From contig USBH01000040.1 in NCBI GenBank assembly GCA_900552925.1, positions 1-10,176 of the forward strand: a stretch of DNA of 10,176 nucleotides, given 5' to 3'. Shown here piece after piece: positions 7,502 to 10,176 of the stretch. Below the pieces are notes generated by a model that searched no databases, was not told where the DNA came from, and saw only the letters and a list, made by a program, of their open reading frames with translations. The position numbers and the translations under genes were made by a program. Positions within the stretch are counted from its first letter, which is position 1. Each line of letters starts with the position of its first letter. This stretch comes from an uncultured Oscillospiraceae bacterium (GTDB lineage Bacteria > Bacillota > Clostridia > Oscillospirales > Acutalibacteraceae).

Positions 7502-7519
7502 TATGAGCATTTATTCATT
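7502..7519 (-). promoter_or_regulatory. ArsR/SmtB-type operator-like inverted repeat before the sensor gene
   Basis: Plus strand TATGAGCA-TT-TATTCATT: an imperfect inverted repeat (5 of 8 arm positions) with the same 8-2-8 geometry as the site at 7018-7035. It begins about 4 nt past the predicted transcription start, a position where a bound repressor would block transcription. This suggests autorepression. Confidence 0.5.
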
Positions 7520-7529
7520 CATCAACATC

Positions 7530-7557
7530 ATTATAGCACTGCATGATGCTTTGTCAA
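7530..7557 (-). promoter_or_regulatory. Consensus sigma-A promoter of the sensor-pump unit
   Basis: On the minus strand, -35 TTGACA (7552-7557) and -10 TATAAT (7530-7535) are both perfect consensus, with a 16-nt spacer. Such strength fits a promoter held down by a repressor. The transcription start is predicted near 7523. Confidence 0.88.
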
Positions 7558-7575
7558 TAGCTTTTCGAAAATAAT

Positions 7576-8031
7576 TTACTGTCTTTTCAGCTTTTCATAC
7601 AGCGCGCTGCACCCGCGCAGCACGTCCCGGTACGTCTCATCAAAATCGCCCGTGTACCATGGGTCTGCGATGCTGCGCCGCTCCCCGGCAAACTCCAGCA
7701 ACAGGTGAACCTTGTGCGCCGGGTCGCCGCCGGTGATGCGCTCGATCCCCCGCACGTTCGCGGTATCCATCGCGATGAGGTAGTCCCACCGGTCGTAGTC
7801 GGCGCGCGTCAGCTGCACCGCCGTCCGCCTTTCGAAAGGAATCCCCATTTCGCGGAGCTTCCGGCGCGTCCCCGCGTGGATGTCGCTCCCAATCTCCTCC
7901 CGGCTGACCGCACAGGACGCGATCGAAAACCGGTCCGCCTCTCCGCCCCGCCGCACGATTTCCTTCATCACAAATTCCGCCATCGGGCTGCGGCAGATGT
8001 TGCCGTGGCAGATAAACAAAATACTGATCAT
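7576..8031 (-). CDS. Low-molecular-weight protein tyrosine phosphatase
   Basis: A cytoplasmic phosphatase of 151 residues, the usual length. The catalytic loop CHGNICRS (8-15) gives Cys8 and Arg14 of the CX5R motif at the very N-terminus, and DPWY (123-126) carries the general acid Asp123. The start MISILFICHG at 8031 is the family start; an AGG-containing site lies 6 nt upstream, and the frame reads openly further upstream without meaning. ArsC-type arsenate reductases share the CX5R fold, but the DPWY loop argues for a phosphatase. Substrate is unknown; relatives act on tyrosine kinases of capsule export or stress proteins. It precedes the metal sensor on the same strand; no terminator was seen between them, but the sensor has its own strong promoter. 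Confidence 0.93.
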   Translation of the reverse strand: MISILFICHGNICRSPMAEFVMKEIVRRGGEADRFSIASCAVSREEIGSDIHAGTRRKLREMGIPFERRTAVQLTRADYDRWDYLIAMDTANVRGIERITGGDPAHKVHLLLEFAGERRSIADPWYTGDFDETYRDVLRGCSALYEKLKRQ

Positions 8032-8070
8032 CGTGTTCCTATACCTTTCCGGATTGGTTTTATCTTTTTG

Positions 8071-8079
8071 ATTATACCA
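8071..8079 (-). promoter_or_regulatory. Extended -10 promoter of the phosphatase gene
   Basis: Minus strand TGGTATAAT: a perfect -10 TATAAT (8071-8076) preceded by the TG of an extended -10. The -35 region at the normal distance is poor (TACAAA), as is common for extended -10 promoters. Confidence 0.6.
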
Positions 8080-8113
8080 TGAAGAACGGGAAATTTGTAC
8101 TTCCAATTTGCCC

Positions 8114-8155
8114 AAAAACAGCAAAAGGGCAGCAGCACGCTCTGCTGTCGCCCTT
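8114..8155 (-). terminator. Rho-independent terminator of the ABC-transporter operon
   Basis: Minus strand: AAGGG and CAGCAG pair with CTGCTG and CCCTT, with a 3-nt bulge (CGA) on the left arm and a 6-nt loop, followed by the T-rich tract TTTTGCTGTTTTT. It lies about 100 nt past the permease stop codon and insulates the phosphatase promoter just beyond it. Confidence 0.75.
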
Positions 8156-8191
8156 CGGCCTGCCGACAAAAGCCGCGTGGAATCGTCAACG

Positions 8192-8209
8192 GCGGCGCGT
8201 ATGCGCCGC
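8192..8209. repeat. GC-only stem-loop in the gap left of the ABC cassette
   Basis: GCGGCGC and GCGCCGC form a perfect 7-bp stem with a 4-nt loop. No T-run follows on either strand, so it is not a standard terminator. It sits between the terminator at 8114-8155 and the point near 8236 where base composition falls. It could be part of an interspersed repeat or a relic of the insertion boundary. Confidence 0.45.
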
Positions 8210-8255
8210 ATCCTAGCTGTAGTCCGGCCCCACCGTCTTTGCTAATATATAGGCT

Positions 8256-8894
8256 CTATAAATCAACCTTTTCAAAGCATTTCGCGGAAATCCGATATGT
8301 CAATGGAACAAATACGCTAAAGCAGATAATTCCGGCAAATAAAATCGGCAGCTGCATCAGCAGATGTTTTGGCTGATAGCTATCCATCCAAGCAAGCGCC
8401 GGAATGTGTGCGGTGGCCTCTATCGCTACCATGAGAAAAACCATAGGAATTGCTGCAAGAATAAATGATTTTCCGACTTTGTAACCGCTTTTATAAAATG
8501 CCGTGAGAAATACCAAATCGAACACCGCATATAAGATAAATCTAAAACCATACCATGCAACGGTCGCGTCTAAACCTACGGGGTTATTTGCTATATTCAT
8601 GGTATTTCGCAAAAATGCAAAAGGGATAGAAAAAAGCAGTTGAAATAGCTGAAAGAAAACGACAAGCAGGCATTTTCCCAGAACACTTTCCCGTTTTGTT
8701 ACTGGTAAAACGGCTGTGTACCAGACATCATTTGTTTCTCGTGCATTTAAAAAAGTGATGTAAGGTGCTAAACAGCCAAACATAAAAATTACACTGTAAG
8801 GATAGGACGGCACCAGAACCAGACAGCCCAAAAAGGCAAAAACAATCGAGGTTGGGTGGGCTACAAGCCTCATTTCCTTATACAGTAATGTCAT
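8256..8894 (-). CDS. ABC-2-type transporter permease
   Basis: The membrane half of the ABC transporter encoded just upstream. The 212-residue protein has about six hydrophobic segments (roughly 15-30, 33-50, 73-95, 113-133, 143-163, 178-200) and no other domain. The start MTLLYKEMRL and the NARETNDVWYTAVLPVTKRE segment (50-69) resemble the small ABC2_membrane_5-type permeases, in which a conserved polar loop follows the second helix. ATG 8894 overlaps the end of the ATPase gene by 17 nt, and AAGGAG lies about 11 nt upstream inside that gene; an in-frame GTG 12 nt earlier sits too close to this site. One permease gene means the transporter is probably a homodimer of this subunit with two ATPases. 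Substrate is not predictable; export of a peptide, lipid or drug is the usual role in this group. Confidence 0.85.
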   Translation of the reverse strand: MTLLYKEMRLVAHPTSIVFAFLGCLVLVPSYPYSVIFMFGCLAPYITFLNARETNDVWYTAVLPVTKRESVLGKCLLVVFFQLFQLLFSIPFAFLRNTMNIANNPVGLDATVAWYGFRFILYAVFDLVFLTAFYKSGYKVGKSFILAAIPMVFLMVAIEATAHIPALAWMDSYQPKHLLMQLPILFAGIICFSVFVPLTYRISAKCFEKVDL

Positions 8895-9639
8895 CGTCCC
8901 ATTCACTCCTTTCTGTACGCAACATAATTTCTTCCAAAGTGAGCGGCCCCGTATCATCTGGGGTTTTCAAATGCTCAAAGGAGCGCAAAAATGTATCTTT
9001 ATCTGCGCTTTGCAATACCCGCCCATTCTGAATATAGGTAATATCATCTGTACATCTATCCAAATCAGAAGTAATATGTGTAGAAAACAGAATAGAACAT
9101 TTTTCGCTTTTCACAATTTGCCGAAAAATATGAAGCAGTTCTTCACGGGATACCGGGTCTAAACCAGAAGTCGGTTCGTCTAAAATCAGCAGCTCGGCGT
9201 GGTGGGACAATGCCAGTGCAAGTAGGTATTTTACTTTCATTCCATTTGAAAGTTCTTTGAATTTTTTACTTTCATTCAAAGAAAAATGCTTGATATATTT
9301 TTGATACTGGGCTTGATCCCAGTTCGTGTAAAACTTTCGAGTAACAGCCGTAATAGTAGAGAGTTTCTTCAACGGATAAAAGTCAATCCCGCCAAACACA
9401 ACACCTATTCGCTGCTTGCACTCTTTTTCATGCTGATAGAAATTCTTTTGGAACATGGTGACACTCCCACTTTCTGGCGACACCATGTTGAGAATAGTTT
9501 TTAAGGTTGTACTTTTCCCCGCCCCATTTTTACCAATCAGCCCCATAATGCGGTTAGGTGCAAGAGAAAAGCTGACATTTTCCAGAGTAAATCCGGGATA
9601 GTGCTTATTGATACTCTGGACGCTCAATACAGCTTCCAT
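8878..9639 (-). CDS. ABC transporter ATP-binding protein
   Basis: The cytoplasmic ATPase of the transporter, 253 residues. Walker A is GKNGAGKST (36-44), the signature is LSNGM (130-134, instead of LSGGQ), Walker B is LLILDEPTSGLDP (150-162) with catalytic Glu155, and the switch His188 lies in STH. The Q-loop position reads GVVFGGIDFYPL (79-90) with no Gln, as in YtrB/BcrA-like exporters that carry a GVVF segment there. The C-terminal PLTLEEIML (232-240) is a common end of this group. The start ATG overlaps the regulator stop codon as TAATG, with AAAGGAG 8 nt upstream, so translation is coupled. It shares an operon with the HTH-AbrB regulator and the permease. Bacitracin- or lantibiotic-type export is possible but not shown. 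Confidence 0.93.
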   Translation of the reverse strand: MEAVLSVQSINKHYPGFTLENVSFSLAPNRIMGLIGKNGAGKSTTLKTILNMVSPESGSVTMFQKNFYQHEKECKQRIGVVFGGIDFYPLKKLSTITAVTRKFYTNWDQAQYQKYIKHFSLNESKKFKELSNGMKVKYLLALALSHHAELLILDEPTSGLDPVSREELLHIFRQIVKSEKCSILFSTHITSDLDRCTDDITYIQNGRVLQSADKDTFLRSFEHLKTPDDTGPLTLEEIMLRTERSEWDDDITV

Positions 9640-10118
9640 TATTTTTTCTCCTTTCCGTCGGGTGTATCTGCCATATTCAAAGCGGTTTTGAACAACCGAG
9701 CAATATCCAAAAAGAAATCTTCTTTCATCAGAGCAAGCCCCGGATGTTCCGGCTCTTCATCCCCTAAAACAACTAACATATCTCCGGGCTTAATTTTGAA
9801 TACATCTCTGGCCTGCTTGGGAAGTACAATCTGACCGCGTTCACCCACGCGAACGGTTCCGAATATGTGCTTACCCTTGGGCGGTATGCTTTCGCCAGTC
9901 TGTTCTTGGTCGTAATGGATTAGGTCGTCGAGTTCCACATCGTACAGCTTTGCCAGCGCGTCACAATTTAGAATGTCGGGTATGGATTGGCCGGTTTCCC
10001 ATTTTGCAACAGCTTGCCGGGAAACACCAATTTGCTCTGCTACTTCTTCTTGGGAAAATTTATTAAGTTGACGCAGTGTAGTCAAATTATAGGCGATATT
10101 TCTTTTTTGCATTTTCAT
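9639..10118 (-). CDS. XRE-type HTH regulator fused to an AbrB/SpoVT domain
   Basis: A predicted DNA-binding regulator of the ABC operon, 159 residues. Residues about 10-67 form a Cro/C1-type HTH domain (FSQEEVAEQIGVSRQAVAKW at 21-40). Residues about 85-133 form an AbrB/SpoVT-like swapped-hairpin domain, with RVGERGQIVLPKQARDVFKI at 90-109. Two DNA-binding folds in one chain suggest a multi-contact or oligomeric operator. The start MKMQKRN at 10118 is chosen because GGAAAGGA at 10131-10138 lies 12 nt upstream; an ATG at 10130 abuts that site and one at 10112 is further away. It is the first gene of the operon within the window and its stop overlaps the ATPase start. The promoter lies at or beyond the right edge. 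It is probably an autoregulator; the inducing signal is unknown. Confidence 0.9.
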   Translation of the reverse strand: MKMQKRNIAYNLTTLRQLNKFSQEEVAEQIGVSRQAVAKWETGQSIPDILNCDALAKLYDVELDDLIHYDQEQTGESIPPKGKHIFGTVRVGERGQIVLPKQARDVFKIKPGDMLVVLGDEEPEHPGLALMKEDFFLDIARLFKTALNMADTPDGKEKK

Positions 10119-10130
10119 ACTTATGACCAT

Positions 10131-10138
10131 TCCTTTCC
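10131..10138 (-). promoter_or_regulatory. Ribosome binding site of the HTH-AbrB gene
   Basis: GGAAAGGA on the minus strand, 12 nt from ATG 10118 and touching ATG 10130. The spacing is long for the first and impossible for the second, so 10118 is preferred, with some doubt. Confidence 0.5.
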
Positions 10139-10176
10139 GCTGCGCTCCAAGGCACCAAAGGAATATGAAACCCGGT

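Larger units (their letters stand above)
8236..10176. mobile_element. AT-rich, probably horizontally acquired segment (right end outside window)
   Basis: From about 8236 to the window end the DNA is clearly poorer in GC (stretches near 30-45%) than the backbone to the left (around 60-65%), and the three genes use AT-ending codons freely. They form one operon with tight overlaps. No integrase, transposase or clear attachment repeat lies inside the window, so this is a compositional call only. Confidence 0.45.

Noticed and set aside
6307..7506. Plus-strand open frame of about 400 codons opposite the ATPase tail and the sensor
   Set aside because: Its Val/Met/Ala-rich low-complexity stretch is simply the reverse strand of the His/Cys repeat codons.
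7576..8031. Arsenate reductase (ArsC) reading of the CX5R protein beside an ArsR-type gene
   Set aside because: The DPWY acid loop is that of low-molecular-weight tyrosine phosphatases, and the extra redox cysteines of ArsC near the middle of the chain are not seen.
8248..8260. Small palindrome TATAG-GCT-CTATA at the permease stop, as a possible attachment or excision site
   Set aside because: Five-base arms are too short to be meaningful, and no matching copy was seen elsewhere in the window.
9452..9489. Perfect 9-bp inverted repeat (AACATGGTG / CACCATGTT, 20-nt loop) inside the ABC ATPase gene
   Set aside because: It is fully coding, and a 9-bp match within this distance is expected about once by chance in 10 kb, so no function is claimed.

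Overview
The window looks like one end of an assembled contig from an endospore-forming, high-GC clostridial bacterium, probably an Oscillospiraceae/Ruminococcaceae-type gut Firmicute. This rests on strong Shine-Dalgarno sites and sigma-A-type promoters, a SpoIID sporulation protein, a Clostridia-type adenylosuccinate synthetase, and backbone base composition that looks near 60-65% GC. The genus is inference. The first 48 bases are not biological: they are an untrimmed Illumina Nextera read-2/i7 adapter, so the first gene is cut by the contig edge.

Layout, left to right. (1) 49-1248, minus: citrate synthase missing its C-terminus, with a clear promoter at 1293-1321. (2) 1455-2429, plus: spoIID, divergent from citrate synthase, a mother-cell peptidoglycan lytic transglycosylase. 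(3) 2493-3365, minus: LysR-family regulator with its own promoter. (4) 3432-4706, minus: purA, with promoter. (5) 4829-8079, minus: a metal-efflux module and a phosphatase. In transcription order these are a low-molecular-weight protein tyrosine phosphatase, an ArsR/SmtB metal sensor with a near-perfect promoter, and a Zn/Cd/Pb-type P1B ATPase with a very His/Cys-rich N-terminal tail, ending at a strong intrinsic terminator. Operator-like inverted repeats lie in front of both the sensor and the pump. (6) 8114-8245: intergenic stretch with an intrinsic terminator and a GC-rich hairpin. (7) 8256-10118, minus: a tightly overlapping three-gene operon (HTH-AbrB fusion regulator, ABC ATPase, ABC-2 permease) in visibly AT-richer DNA, probably acquired horizontally.

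How the parts work together. The sensor and pump form a self-contained metal homeostasis unit: the sensor should repress its own promoter, and perhaps pump expression, until Zn/Cd/Pb-type ions bind its two predicted metal sites; the pump then exports the ion. The right-hand operon has the form of a regulator plus transporter cassette of unknown substrate; its stop/start overlaps imply coupled translation. The remaining genes (citrate synthase, SpoIID, PurA) are housekeeping or sporulation genes. No tRNA, rRNA, CRISPR array, transposase or integrase was seen. The least explained part is the AT-rich regulator-ABC cassette at the right end.
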